Positions 43,192 through 51,600 of a stretch of 61,347 bases of DNA are shown here, in pieces (within the stretch, counting starts at the first letter, position 1; the number at the start of each line of letters is the position of its first letter). The position numbers and the translations under genes were made by a program. Below the pieces are notes generated by a model, which did no database searches, was not told the DNA's origin, and saw nothing but the letters and a program-made list of their open reading frames with translations. The DNA is from Oceanobacillus neutriphilus (GTDB lineage: Bacteria; Bacillota; Bacilli; Bacillales; Amphibacillaceae): contig NZ_BMLW01000023.1 in assembly GCF_014645515.1 (NCBI RefSeq), positions 1-61,347 of the forward strand. Direction: 5' to 3'.

Positions 43192-44156
43192 GTCTAATTA
43201 AAAACAAGTTTTTGCGAATTCCTGAGAAACTGCATATCTTGATTATCGCAGTGATTGTGATGCCCTTGTTTATTGGCGCTGCCATATTTTTTTCGGGACA
43301 TTTTATGACTTCCTATAAAATTGCATTTATTACAGACCAAGCCGTCTCCATACCAGAAAATGAGGCTATGCGGATCAACAAAATGAATGAAGCACCAACT
43401 GCATCTTCGCTGGCAATGGGAGAATATAACGCATTTGTTGAGACAAATAAAAATGGTGAATTTACAGTCACTACATTAAATGACGAATCAGATAAAAAAG
43501 CAATTCAGACATTCTTTGAGACTGGGAAGCTTCCAGAAATCAATAAAACGGAGCAACGTGGTACTGGTACAAACATACTTGGTTTTGTACTCGTGGTTGC
43601 TTTAATGCAAGGTGTCGCTTTAACAACTTTCTATCCGGATGATAGGAATAACGCAACATTTAAACGGATACTTACATCACCGGCAGAAAGCAAACAATAT
43701 TTAGCTGCACAGGGCATATTCACATTTATTGGTTTATATGTTCCAACTTTTACAGCTATTGCTATTACAAAAATAATCTTTGGGGCAGAAATTGGTTTTG
43801 GATTGGGGACTCTGGCAATACTGCTCGTGATCCTGACCTCTCTTGCAACAGCTTTTTCTTTATTTATGGCATCTATTATGAATAGAAATATCAGTTTGGC
43901 TACAAGTGGAATCAGTATTGTTACTTGTATTATGGCAGGATGCTTTTTTAGTTTCACCGGCGATTCCGAAGTATTAGATGTTATTAGTAATATCCTTCCA
44001 CAAAAAGCATTTATGGCTATGAGTCAAACTGTCGAAAATGGGGCATCCTTTCAAGAATTTGCAGGGGCGCTTAGTTATATCTTTTTATGGATCATTGTTT
44101 TAGGGGTAGCAGGTAATGTGGTAACAAAAAGAAAGATTAAAAAAGGTGTCTATTAA
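43185..44156 (+). CDS. ABC-2 permease with outer domain
   Basis: A 323-residue permease: an N-terminal helix, an outer domain of about 100 residues (55-125), and six C-terminal helices with the coupling segment NATFKRILTSPAESKQYL. It overlaps the preceding permease gene by 7 bases. With the ATPase it should form an asymmetric exporter. It is the last gene of the operon; an insertion sequence remnant follows. Confidence 0.85.
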   Translation: MLSLIKNKFLRIPEKLHILIIAVIVMPLFIGAAIFFSGHFMTSYKIAFITDQAVSIPENEAMRINKMNEAPTASSLAMGEYNAFVETNKNGEFTVTTLNDESDKKAIQTFFETGKLPEINKTEQRGTGTNILGFVLVVALMQGVALTTFYPDDRNNATFKRILTSPAESKQYLAAQGIFTFIGLYVPTFTAIAITKIIFGAEIGFGLGTLAILLVILTSLATAFSLFMASIMNRNISLATSGISIVTCIMAGCFFSFTGDSEVLDVISNILPQKAFMAMSQTVENGASFQEFAGALSYIFLWIIVLGVAGNVVTKRKIKKGVY

Positions 44157-44231
44157 TTAAAATCTTTCCATGCTACATTGCTTCCTTATGAATTAAAAGA
44201 AGAGTATTCCTCCTCTTCCTTTAATTCATAG

Positions 44232-44262
44232 GCTAATTACATTCTTCTATAAAGCTATCTTC
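44232..44262 (-). mobile_element. insertion sequence end, copy B
   Basis: GCTAATTACATTCTTCTAT at 44232-44250 is identical to 39112-39130 and is followed by a similar stretch ending in ATCTT. It is preceded by a hairpin TGAATTAAAAGAAGAG...CTCTTCCTTTAATTCA (about 44189-44229) that mirrors the hairpin beside copy A. On the minus strand the frame ends KKGCIARR and a stop, not recognisably transposase. I read it as the 3' edge of a related element. Confidence 0.45.
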
Positions 44263-44439
44263 TTGCTATACACCCCTTTTTGAGATGTCTGCGAAAATTA
44301 AATTTATAGCCCTCACCACTCCAGGGCTTTCCTGTTGTTTTCCACTTTCGGTTTCACTGCATATACTTTAAATCCCTTATTGTGACTGTTCTTTGAATTA
44401 CAATCATTAAAGGGTGTTAAATTACTGATTCCATGTTAT

Positions 44440-44476
44440 CCTTAAATGACTAAAATAAAATAACGGTCATTTAAGG
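44440..44476 (+). promoter_or_regulatory. inverted repeat overlapping the TetR ribosome binding site
   Basis: CCTTAAATGAC and GTCATTTAAGG are perfect 11-bp arms around 15 bases. The right arm contains AAGG of the ribosome binding site of the TetR gene at 44484. The element can serve as the DNA operator and, in RNA, as a hairpin hiding the ribosome binding site. Confidence 0.65.
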
Positions 44477-44483
44477 AGATATT

Positions 44484-45071
44484 ATGCCCAAGAAATTCAG
44501 TCATGGAGAAAAAGAAAAAATTAGAAAAACAATACTAAAAGAGTACAAAAAGTATTTAATTAGTGACGAAGAAAATTCTAAAATCAGTGTTGATAGTTTA
44601 GTAAAGAAAGCTAATATTGCGAAAGGTACGTTTTATTTTTTCTTCGATAATAAGGAGGAATTATTTCTTGAAGTAGTTATGGAAGTTCTTATAGTAATTG
44701 AAAAACAAATCGAGGAAATTAAACTATCAAGTCTTTCCAATTCTGCTTTTCTTTTTAATCTTTTGCTTTATTTGAAGAGTGTAGTAAAAGAATACCCATG
44801 GGTTATTAAAATCACTGGACAAGAGTTTAATGCCATGCTAAATAAACTGTCACTGGAAGGAAAAAATCAAATTAATTCTCGGAAACAACTATTATGGGAA
44901 AAGGTTTACAATTTCATTGCAGATGATTTAATCGTTAGCAAAACTGTTTTTCAAGGTCTTGTTTCAATATTATTGCTTTCCATAGCTGATAGCAATGAAA
45001 TTATTAACTATAATGAATCCTATAGAGAATTAGCATTAATGATTACGAATAGAAGTGTTGGAAAGGAATGA
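44484..45071 (+). CDS. TetR family regulator
   Basis: A 195-residue TetR protein with helix-turn-helix ISVDSLVKKANIAKGTFYFF then FDNKEELFLEVVMEVL (residues about 30-65) and a helical C-terminal domain. AAGGAGA precedes the ATG. It is followed within a few bases by a small membrane protein gene, likely its target. An inverted repeat covers its leader, implying autoregulation. Confidence 0.87.
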   Translation: MPKKFSHGEKEKIRKTILKEYKKYLISDEENSKISVDSLVKKANIAKGTFYFFFDNKEELFLEVVMEVLIVIEKQIEEIKLSSLSNSAFLFNLLLYLKSVVKEYPWVIKITGQEFNAMLNKLSLEGKNQINSRKQLLWEKVYNFIADDLIVSKTVFQGLVSILLLSIADSNEIINYNESYRELALMITNRSVGKE

Positions 45072-45075
45072 CTAT

Positions 45076-45477
45076 ATGAACAAGTTACTACGTATTTTGT
45101 TTATTATTTTAATTGTTGCCATGACTGGTGCTGCGATCATGCAGTTATTTTTCCCAGAAATGATGGGTTCTAATTCAGAATATGGTATTGCGCCCGGTTG
45201 GCAGAGAGAAATTGGATTTTGGAACTTAGCCATCTTACCCATTCTAATTGGAGTAAATTTGAAATACGACTATTACTATTTAAGAATTGTTGTCATATCT
45301 TTGATAGTTGGTGGTTTAGGTTTCGGCACTAATCATCTTCTAGGATTTATGGAGGATGGGAGTAAAACTATCAGTTTGATTGGAGCTGTAGAAAACTATC
45401 TGTTGGTGTTATTTTGGCTAATTGGTCTAAGAATAGAGAGCTCTAACAACAAGCCATCTAAGAAGGCTCTTCAATAG
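45076..45477 (+). CDS. four-helix membrane protein coupled to TetR
   Basis: A 133-residue protein with four hydrophobic segments. AAGGA lies 8 bases before the ATG at 45076, and the TetR stop is only 4 bases away, so the two are co-transcribed. GIAPGWQREIGFWNLAILPI is the most distinctive segment. I do not recognise the family with confidence. Confidence 0.65.
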   Translation: MNKLLRILFIILIVAMTGAAIMQLFFPEMMGSNSEYGIAPGWQREIGFWNLAILPILIGVNLKYDYYYLRIVVISLIVGGLGFGTNHLLGFMEDGSKTISLIGAVENYLLVLFWLIGLRIESSNNKPSKKALQ

Positions 45478-45567
45478 GTTCTATACGTAAAAATTAATGT
45501 TAATAAATTGAAGAAATTAAGTCATGCAAAAACAAGCTCTATATGAGACATAACTCATATTTTATAT

Positions 45568-45605
45568 AAAAAGGTTGCATAAGAATTTGATATGCAGCCT
45601 TTTTT
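45568..45605. terminator. bidirectional terminator
   Basis: AAAAAGGTTGCATA and TATGCAGCCTTTTT pair across a loop of about 9 bases with one mismatch and have A and T runs on either side. It serves the plus membrane gene and the minus TetR gene. Confidence 0.8.
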
Positions 45606-45616
45606 ACTGTTCTATT

Positions 45617-46240
45617 CTATATTAAATACTTTGCAAGAACATCAACAGCGGCTTCAATGATATTATCTTTATCCAAGTTATCATTTTCTTTATAAAGAAT
45701 CCTGTCAATTACCGCGGAAATGAAGTCAACTATAATCGCAGATGTTGCTTCCATATCATAAACATTATTTTCTGACCGGGCGATAAAACTCATTGTCATT
45801 ATTCGTATTCGCTCAGTTTGTGTATCCATAATACGTGCTACCTGTGGCTTTGAATAATACATGATGTTCATTTCCCTGTTTAATGTTTTCACAGACTCAT
45901 GTATATCAAGTAACTTAACAATAAGATTTCTTAACCATTGTCTAATATCGCTGGTATATAGTTCATAGCTTAGATCCTCATCTTTTTCATGGAAAAATGA
46001 AAGAAACTTCTTATGGTAGCTATCCAATATACTAAGAAATATCGCATCTTTATCATTGAAATATGAGTATAAGCTTCCGATTGAAACACCTGCAACTTTT
46101 GCTATTTCATTTGTTGTTGTATCATAATACCCTTTTTCGCTGAATAATTTTAATCCGGCCTCCAATATCTTATCCCGGTTTTGCTTGCTCCTGTCCTGTT
46201 TAGGAATTCGACGCTTTGATATATTTGAATTGTTTCCCAA
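45617..46240 (-). CDS. TetR family repressor of the MATE pump
   Basis: A 207-residue TetR protein: LKLFSEKGYYDTTTNEIAKV then AGVSIGSLYSYFNDKDAIFL is the helix-turn-helix (residues about 30-72). TTG start at 46240 with GGGATGG upstream; the nearby ATG is out of frame. Divergent from a MATE pump gene with two palindromes and a consensus promoter between them, so it most likely represses the pump in the absence of its ligand. Confidence 0.88.
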   Translation of the reverse strand: MGNNSNISKRRIPKQDRSKQNRDKILEAGLKLFSEKGYYDTTTNEIAKVAGVSIGSLYSYFNDKDAIFLSILDSYHKKFLSFFHEKDEDLSYELYTSDIRQWLRNLIVKLLDIHESVKTLNREMNIMYYSKPQVARIMDTQTERIRIMTMSFIARSENNVYDMEATSAIIVDFISAVIDRILYKENDNLDKDNIIEAAVDVLAKYLI

Positions 46241-46307
46241 TTTATGACCATCCCTTCCATTATAACCAGTAGTCTAAAGCTCTTCTTCTGAATTGTCAAT
46301 ATAAAGC

Positions 46308-46377
46308 GAGCATTTGCTCACATTTCATTGACAACAAAAATAAAAGAGAATAGACTTAAAAACACGAGTAATTACTC
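46308..46377 (+). promoter_or_regulatory. MATE promoter with two flanking TetR operators
   Basis: GAGCATTTGCTC (46308-46319) and the perfect 12-bp palindrome GAGTAATTACTC (46366-46377) flank TTGACA, 17 bases, TAGACT (46328-46356). The two sites share a GAG...CTC plan, so one TetR can bind both and block the promoter from each side. Confidence 0.78.
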
Positions 46378-46407
46378 ACGTTATTTTAAAAATTATGAGG
46401 TGATCTT

Positions 46408-47772
46408 ATTAGTAATCTTGAAACTCTGCCAGTACCAAAGCAAATCAGGAATTTTTCTACGCCGGCTATCCTTGCCTTAGTAGTAAATTCAATCAATATG
46501 GCAATTGACCGTATCTTCATAGCTATAGGTGTCAATACGCTAGCTATCTCAGCTGTAACGGTAGCTTTTGGCTTATATCTTATTATGCAATCGTTAGCTC
46601 AGCTTATTGGATCTGGGGCAGGAGCAAATCTATCCATTGTTTTGGGGAAAAATGATACTGAACGTGCTAAAAAAATTGTAGGTACCTCGTTCGTTTTATC
46701 ATTAGGACTGTCCTTATCAATTGCTGTGTTGGGGTTCATATTCCTTAAACCTGTCCTGTACTTGTATGGTGCCAACAGCGGGAATATTGATTATGCTATG
46801 GAGTATTCAACTTATTTTCTAGTTGGTTCTGTCTTCTTTGTTATTTCACAATCCATGAATAGTATCATCCGCAGCATGGGTTTTGCTAAAAGAGCATTCA
46901 TCAATTTTATTGCAGGTATATTTGTTAATATCATTCTTGTTCCTATATTCATATTTGTTTTAGGACTAGGCGTTGGCGGTGCTGCTCTCGGGACCGTAAT
47001 TGCAAACCTTGTCAGTGCTGCATTATCCTTGCAATTCTTATTTAAAAATAAGACTGGTGTCATGCTGCATCATACATACATGCGCTTTTTTCTTGATGAA
47101 ATAAAGCAAATTCTATCCATTGGATTTTCCGGCTTCATTGGACAAATATCTTTAAGTCTGGTTTCTTTAATTTTCAATAGAATATCGTATGAATACGGAG
47201 GTAACACTGGGCTTGCCGCTTACGGGATAATATACACCATCGCTATGCTCGTATATATGCCAATCATAGGGCTTGGACAAGGAATTCAGCCTATTATCGG
47301 CTACAGCTACGGCCATACAGCATTAGAACGAGTAAAGGAAACGATGAAATATGCCATAAAGTATGTACTGATTTTTTGTGTCTTTATGTTCCTTTTAATT
47401 GAGATTTTTACCAGCTATATTATTTCAGCATTTGGCGGGAACACCGACCCTGAATTGTTGAATACTGCGACGTTAGGCATGCGCATATTTTGCTGTATGG
47501 TGCCAATTGTTGGTGTTCAAATGATCGGTGCCAATTTCTTTCAGTATATCGGAGATGCACAGAAAGCTATTTTTCTAAGTTCTTTAAGACAGCTTATTCT
47601 GCTGATTCCACTTGTGTATATTTTGCCAAGGTTCTTTGGTTTATTGGGAGTTTGGTTGGCTGCCCCTTTCGCTGACCTTTTATCATTTATAGTAGTCGTA
47701 TTTTATTTATGGGTTCAATATAAAAAATTCAGGATTGATGCAAGTTTGAAAATGAAGGATCAAATACTTTAA
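46408..47772 (+). CDS. MATE family multidrug efflux pump, probable ATT start
   Basis: A 12-helix transporter of the MATE family: VVNSINMAIDRIFIAIGVNT, the LIMQSLAQLIGSGAGANLSI segment after helix 2, and LGQGIQPIIGYSYG with GANFFQYIGDAQKAIFLS in the second half. The first ATG (46498) would delete the conserved start of the protein; the frame runs upstream without a stop through ISNLETLPVPKQIRNFSTPA, which matches MATE N-termini. GAGG lies 7 bases before an ATT at 46408, with no ATG/GTG/TTG available, so ATT is the likely start (454 residues). It exports cationic drugs at the expense of an ion gradient. Confidence 0.88.
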   Translation: MSNLETLPVPKQIRNFSTPAILALVVNSINMAIDRIFIAIGVNTLAISAVTVAFGLYLIMQSLAQLIGSGAGANLSIVLGKNDTERAKKIVGTSFVLSLGLSLSIAVLGFIFLKPVLYLYGANSGNIDYAMEYSTYFLVGSVFFVISQSMNSIIRSMGFAKRAFINFIAGIFVNIILVPIFIFVLGLGVGGAALGTVIANLVSAALSLQFLFKNKTGVMLHHTYMRFFLDEIKQILSIGFSGFIGQISLSLVSLIFNRISYEYGGNTGLAAYGIIYTIAMLVYMPIIGLGQGIQPIIGYSYGHTALERVKETMKYAIKYVLIFCVFMFLLIEIFTSYIISAFGGNTDPELLNTATLGMRIFCCMVPIVGVQMIGANFFQYIGDAQKAIFLSSLRQLILLIPLVYILPRFFGLLGVWLAAPFADLLSFIVVVFYLWVQYKKFRIDASLKMKDQIL

Positions 47773-48534
47773 TATGTACAACAAAAGATTTGGTATTCCC
47801 TTTTTATCTATTACTCCTCCGCCAACATAGAGGTGATTTCTAGGCATGCCGATTGATAAATCAGTTCCTCGGTTATTTTTAAAATACAGGGTTTCAAATT
47901 GGCTGTCGTTTAGGATTTTTTTCCGTAACTCGAAATTTTTGTCATGATCTTCCCAGTCTTTTATAGGTTCTTCCCCATCTGCCCGAGCCCCGCGTAAGAT
48001 TGATTGCCATAATGATTGCAGGGCTTTTTCTTTATTTAAATGAGGAAAGACTTTGGTTGCCCATACAAAGCTCGGAACAACTAGAAGACACCAGCGTATC
48101 TCGTGAGATCTAATCTTTGCATTATGAGCCTTCAGCTTGGTACGGGAGGCCTTCTGGAATCGGCTCATTCGTTCTGGAGGAACAGCCTTAAACACATCTG
48201 GGTTTTCAGAAATAATATGTATGTAAGCAGCTCCCGCATCATCCCATTCCTTAAAACGTGCAGCTTGCCAATCTGGAAAGTGATCGATGGCTTCATCTGC
48301 TGCATGTAAATAAAATTCTTTAGCAGACTGTTCATCTGCCCAATCCACTACCACATTTGAAGCTCCTGCATCATAGGCTGCTTTTTGGATCTGACGTGCA
48401 AATGCAGCATTTTCTATATCACTATGAATAATTACTAATTGATTCTTTTGCACATTTATGCCCATACGAACAGCGAGCTCTGCATACTTTTCCAGCTGTT
48501 CCGTACTAACAAGATGATATTTTTCTTTACTCAT
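47707..48534 (-). pseudogene. M29 aminopeptidase (AmpS type), 3'-truncated
   Basis: About 250 residues match the N-terminal part of M29 aminopeptidases (EKYAELAVRMGINVQKNQLV, AYDAGASNVVVDWADEQS, NRGTDLSIGMPRNHLYVGGG). Family members are about 410 residues; the C-terminal third, which holds most of the glutamate, histidine and aspartate metal ligands, is absent. After GGVIDKKGIPN the frame runs antisense into the end of the MATE gene. So a deletion near 47775-47795 fused the two loci. An active enzyme is unlikely. AGGAG precedes the ATG at 48534. Confidence 0.8.
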
Positions 48535-48699
48535 TGCACACTCGCTCCTATTTTTTCATAATGCTATTCTATTTTAGGTTAACATAGGTTTTTTATATAA
48601 AAAAGATAATTAAATTATTTTTCTATACAGACCTAATATTAATATAATTTTTTACTTGCTCCATATTTCCTGTAGTTATTTATTTTTTTATAGGAACTC

Positions 48700-48749
48700 T
48701 TGACACTATGAAACATTATCTTTAAAATAAATGCAAGTAAGTACTTACT
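48700..48749 (+). promoter_or_regulatory. TetR promoter with 14-bp operator
   Basis: TTGACA, 17 bases, TAAAAT (48700-48728) followed by AGTAAGTACTTACT (48736-48749), a perfect palindrome inside GCAAGTAAGTACTTACTATG. The related site at 49362-49377 lies before the permease gene. Confidence 0.78.
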
Positions 48750-48768
48750 ATGTATTGGAGGAAAAGAT

Positions 48769-49344
48769 TTGCATACTTCAACGGAAGATAAAATTATTGA
48801 AGCAGCGATAGAATTAGTTTATGAAAAAGGTTATAAGGGAGCCACAACCAGAGCGATCGCTCAAAAAGCAAATGTAAATGAAGTGACCATATTCCGCCAT
48901 TTTGGTAATAAAAAAGGCATCGTGGAAGCAGCCATTCAAAAATATGCGTTTGTTGACTTGCTGGAAGATACCTTTGCTGAAAAAGTGGTTTGGGATATAG
49001 AAAAAGATTTAAAAATGTTAGTCAAAGAATACCAGACTTTATTGGATCAGAAAAAAACATTGATCTTATTGGCGTTAAGAGAATCTAATGAATTTGCTGA
49101 ATTAAATGATATGCTAAAAAAAGTCCCACAATCATATATTGAAATCATCACACATTATTTTGAACAAATGATAGAAAGAGAAAAAATAAAAAAATTAGAC
49201 CCCTATACCCTTGCAACTAATTTTGCTTTTATTAACTTTGGATATTTCTTATCGAAAACAAGAATCATGTCAGAAACAGAGGAACTGTCCATTGAAGAAT
49301 TTATAGATAAAAATATCGCATTTTTTATCCAAGCACTACAATAA
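48769..49344 (+). CDS. TetR family repressor beside a lone permease
   Basis: A 191-residue TetR protein with helix-turn-helix ELVYEKGYKGATTRAIAQKA then NVNEVTIFRHFGNKKGIVEA (residues about 14-55). TTG start at 48769 after GGAGG. Its own promoter and that of the following permease gene both carry a GTACTT-centred palindrome, so it controls both. The inducer is unknown. Confidence 0.88.
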   Translation: MHTSTEDKIIEAAIELVYEKGYKGATTRAIAQKANVNEVTIFRHFGNKKGIVEAAIQKYAFVDLLEDTFAEKVVWDIEKDLKMLVKEYQTLLDQKKTLILLALRESNEFAELNDMLKKVPQSYIEIITHYFEQMIEREKIKKLDPYTLATNFAFINFGYFLSKTRIMSETEELSIEEFIDKNIAFFIQALQ

Positions 49345-49361
49345 TTTTTTTTGAATAATAT

Positions 49362-49377
49362 GCAAGCATGTACTTGC
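49362..49377 (+). promoter_or_regulatory. second TetR operator
   Basis: GCAAGCATGTACTTGC is palindromic at 14 of 16 positions and matches the TetR promoter site (GCAAGTAAGTACTTAC). It lies 23 bases before the permease ATG. Confidence 0.7.
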
Positions 49378-49399
49378 TTTCAATCAAAGGAGGATTCAT

Positions 49400-50608
49400 A
49401 TGAGTGTACTAAAAAGTTTTTTTAGACAAAAAGATACCCTTTTAGGTATTGCCGCAGCAATTGCCTTTCAACTTATTTTTGTTATCGTCTGGTTAACTGG
49501 TTATGACGGCGTTTATGATCGGACAGATCAATTTTCAATTGGAATCGTAAATGATGACCTAGAGATTGGAGAAGAAATTGTAACTGAAATAAAAGACAGA
49601 GATTTATTTCAAATAACAGAATATGAGCAATTAAATAATGCAAAAGAGAATTTAGATAAGCGGAACATAAACCTGCTTATTCATCTTCCGGACAATATGA
49701 TGGAACAGCTGCAAAACAGTGAAACGGTATCAATCAATTATTTTATTAATCAATCTGCCCCTACCTTAACGAAGCAAATGATGGAAACAGCCGCTAATTC
49801 GTTAAATGACCAAGTCAATCAACAGGTTCGGGAAACCATAGATGCTCAAATAGCAGAGAATATTCCACCGATGGTTGCAGCAGAAGCTCCAGATGAAGAA
49901 TTGGCAGCAGTTATCGAAGAGGTTGCTGGTCAAGTAGTAGATCTGGTACAAGAAAATACACAAGTCCATCCTGTAAACGCAAATATAGAAAAAACAAATG
50001 ATAAAGAAGGATTTGCGATTACAATGGTTCCGCTGTTAATCGTATTAGCATCCTATATTAGTGCTATGTTGATTAGTCAGTATTTACAGATTACAAATGG
50101 AAAATTAAAACAGGAACACGGCCGTTTTTCCCTTTTCTTTGGCAGACAGCTTATTAATATTCTATTAGCAGCTGGCATTTCTTTATTGACCGTTTGTCTC
50201 ATGTATTTATTTCATATTGAGCTGGATTACCATTTTATTGCCTTATGGGGAATTCAGGCACTATTGCTTTTTAGTTTTTTAGCAATCTCCCAGTTTTTCG
50301 TAATGCTGTTTGGAAATCCTGGTATGATTTTTAACATTGCATTAACAGCAACACAATTAGTTAGTTCAGGGGCTATTGTACCTCGTGAGTTATTACCTTC
50401 TTTTTACTATGAACTTGGGAACTTACTGCCTGCCACTTATGGAGTGAACAGCTATTTAAGTTTAATTTATGGTGGAGGAAATCTTAGTGCTGATTTAAAA
50501 CATCTGATAATTATTATTGTCGTACTGCTAGGACTGGCACTTGTTGTACAAATTCTATTTTCTATATGGGATCGATTCAAAATACAAAAGTCAAGGGTGA
50601 ATAGTTGA
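49400..50608 (+). CDS. ABC-2/YhgE-like permease without a neighbouring ATPase
   Basis: A 402-residue membrane protein: an N-terminal helix (residues 15-35), an outer domain of about 160 residues and five or six C-terminal helices. LVSSGAIVPRELLPSFYYEL then NLLPATYGVNSYLSLIYGGG is the Pip/YhgE-type ABC-2 motif. GGAGG precedes the ATG. There is no ATPase gene in this cluster, so it either works alone as YhgE proteins appear to, or borrows a remote ATPase. It is controlled by the TetR upstream. Confidence 0.82.
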   Translation: MSVLKSFFRQKDTLLGIAAAIAFQLIFVIVWLTGYDGVYDRTDQFSIGIVNDDLEIGEEIVTEIKDRDLFQITEYEQLNNAKENLDKRNINLLIHLPDNMMEQLQNSETVSINYFINQSAPTLTKQMMETAANSLNDQVNQQVRETIDAQIAENIPPMVAAEAPDEELAAVIEEVAGQVVDLVQENTQVHPVNANIEKTNDKEGFAITMVPLLIVLASYISAMLISQYLQITNGKLKQEHGRFSLFFGRQLINILLAAGISLLTVCLMYLFHIELDYHFIALWGIQALLLFSFLAISQFFVMLFGNPGMIFNIALTATQLVSSGAIVPRELLPSFYYELGNLLPATYGVNSYLSLIYGGGNLSADLKHLIIIIVVLLGLALVVQILFSIWDRFKIQKSRVNS

Positions 50609-50705
50609 CCTTCCCCACTCTTTAATAGTTTATTTTTAGCAAGAAGAATTAAATATGCAATATAACAAATTAAAATATATAGCGATTATAAAGAGCTTAA
50701 ATTTA

Positions 50706-50750
50706 AAAAAATCCCAAATCACTTAAACAAGGAGTGATTTGGGATTTTTA
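50706..50750 (+). terminator. strong terminator
   Basis: ATCCCAAATCACT pairs exactly with AGTGATTTGGGAT around a 9-base loop, preceded by AAAAA and followed by TTTTT. It lies 97 bases after the permease stop. Confidence 0.88.
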
Positions 50751-50872
50751 ATGGATTTATCTTTACTATCTTCACTATGTATATTTCTGGCCCGCTAATG
50801 TTCTCACTTTGGCTCTTGGTGGATCTTTCCATAAATACTCACCTACTTATAATGAAATAATCTCTTCTCATA

Positions 50873-50925
50873 TTGACCTAACAGGTAAATGCAGATATAA
50901 TAATTTCATTAACCTATCAGGTCAA
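50873..50925 (+). promoter_or_regulatory. promoter with two inverted operators for the TetR-M23 operon
   Basis: TTGACCTAACAGGTAA (50873-50888) and TTAACCTATCAGGTCAA (50909-50925) are inverted copies of a TGACCT.N2.AGGT palindrome. TTGACC also serves as the -35, followed after 17 bases by TATAAT at 50896-50901. A repressor on the two sites would bracket the promoter. Confidence 0.78.
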
Positions 50926-50967
50926 AATGATTGTAATTATCATTTAGACTAGAAAGGAATTATGAAG

Positions 50968-51600
50968 ATGAATATTTCTAAACTTGATGAAGAACGAAAA
51001 ATTGCAATATTAAATTCAGCATTAAAGGAATTTTGTATGAGGGGTTATGATAATGCTTCAACAAATGTAATTGCTAAAGAAGCTGGTATTTCAAAAGCGT
51101 TAATGTTTCACTATGTAAATAATAAACAGGATCTCTTTCTTTATGTATATGATTATTTCACACAATTACTTGATAAAGAATATTATTCAAAACTCGACTT
51201 TTCCGATAAAGATATTTTCAATCGTTTACGTCAATCATATTTGCTTCAAATAGACCTGCTTAAGCAATATCCCTGGATTATTGATATAGATAAATTAACG
51301 GGCGAAGGAAGTTCAGATGAAATTAATAAAGCCCTTTCAAATAGAAATAATAATAGCCGTTCATCATACGAGCGTAAAATCTTTGATCTGATAGATAACT
51401 CTAAGTTTCGGCCAGAACTGAATATTGAAATATGTAAACAGTTTATTCTCTGGTCTAACATTGGATTTACCAATCAAATTTTAGATGAGATTCGAAATTC
51501 TGAACCTATAGACTATGAAAAAATTATTGCAACGCTTGACAGGTACTTTGATGAACTGCGAAAAGTCTTTTACAAATCTGAGGAGATAGGAAATGGATAA
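50968..51600 (+). CDS. TetR family regulator overlapping an M23 peptidase gene
   Basis: A 210-residue TetR protein with helix-turn-helix EFCMRGYDNASTNVIAKEAG then ISKALMFHYVNNKQDLFLYV (residues about 18-58). Start 50968 is favoured over 50962 by spacing from AGGA. Its 3' end overlaps the M23 peptidase gene by 8 bases, so the two proteins are made together. Regulator-peptidase coupling of this kind is unusual. Confidence 0.85.
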   Translation: MNISKLDEERKIAILNSALKEFCMRGYDNASTNVIAKEAGISKALMFHYVNNKQDLFLYVYDYFTQLLDKEYYSKLDFSDKDIFNRLRQSYLLQIDLLKQYPWIIDIDKLTGEGSSDEINKALSNRNNNSRSSYERKIFDLIDNSKFRPELNIEICKQFILWSNIGFTNQILDEIRNSEPIDYEKIIATLDRYFDELRKVFYKSEEIGNG

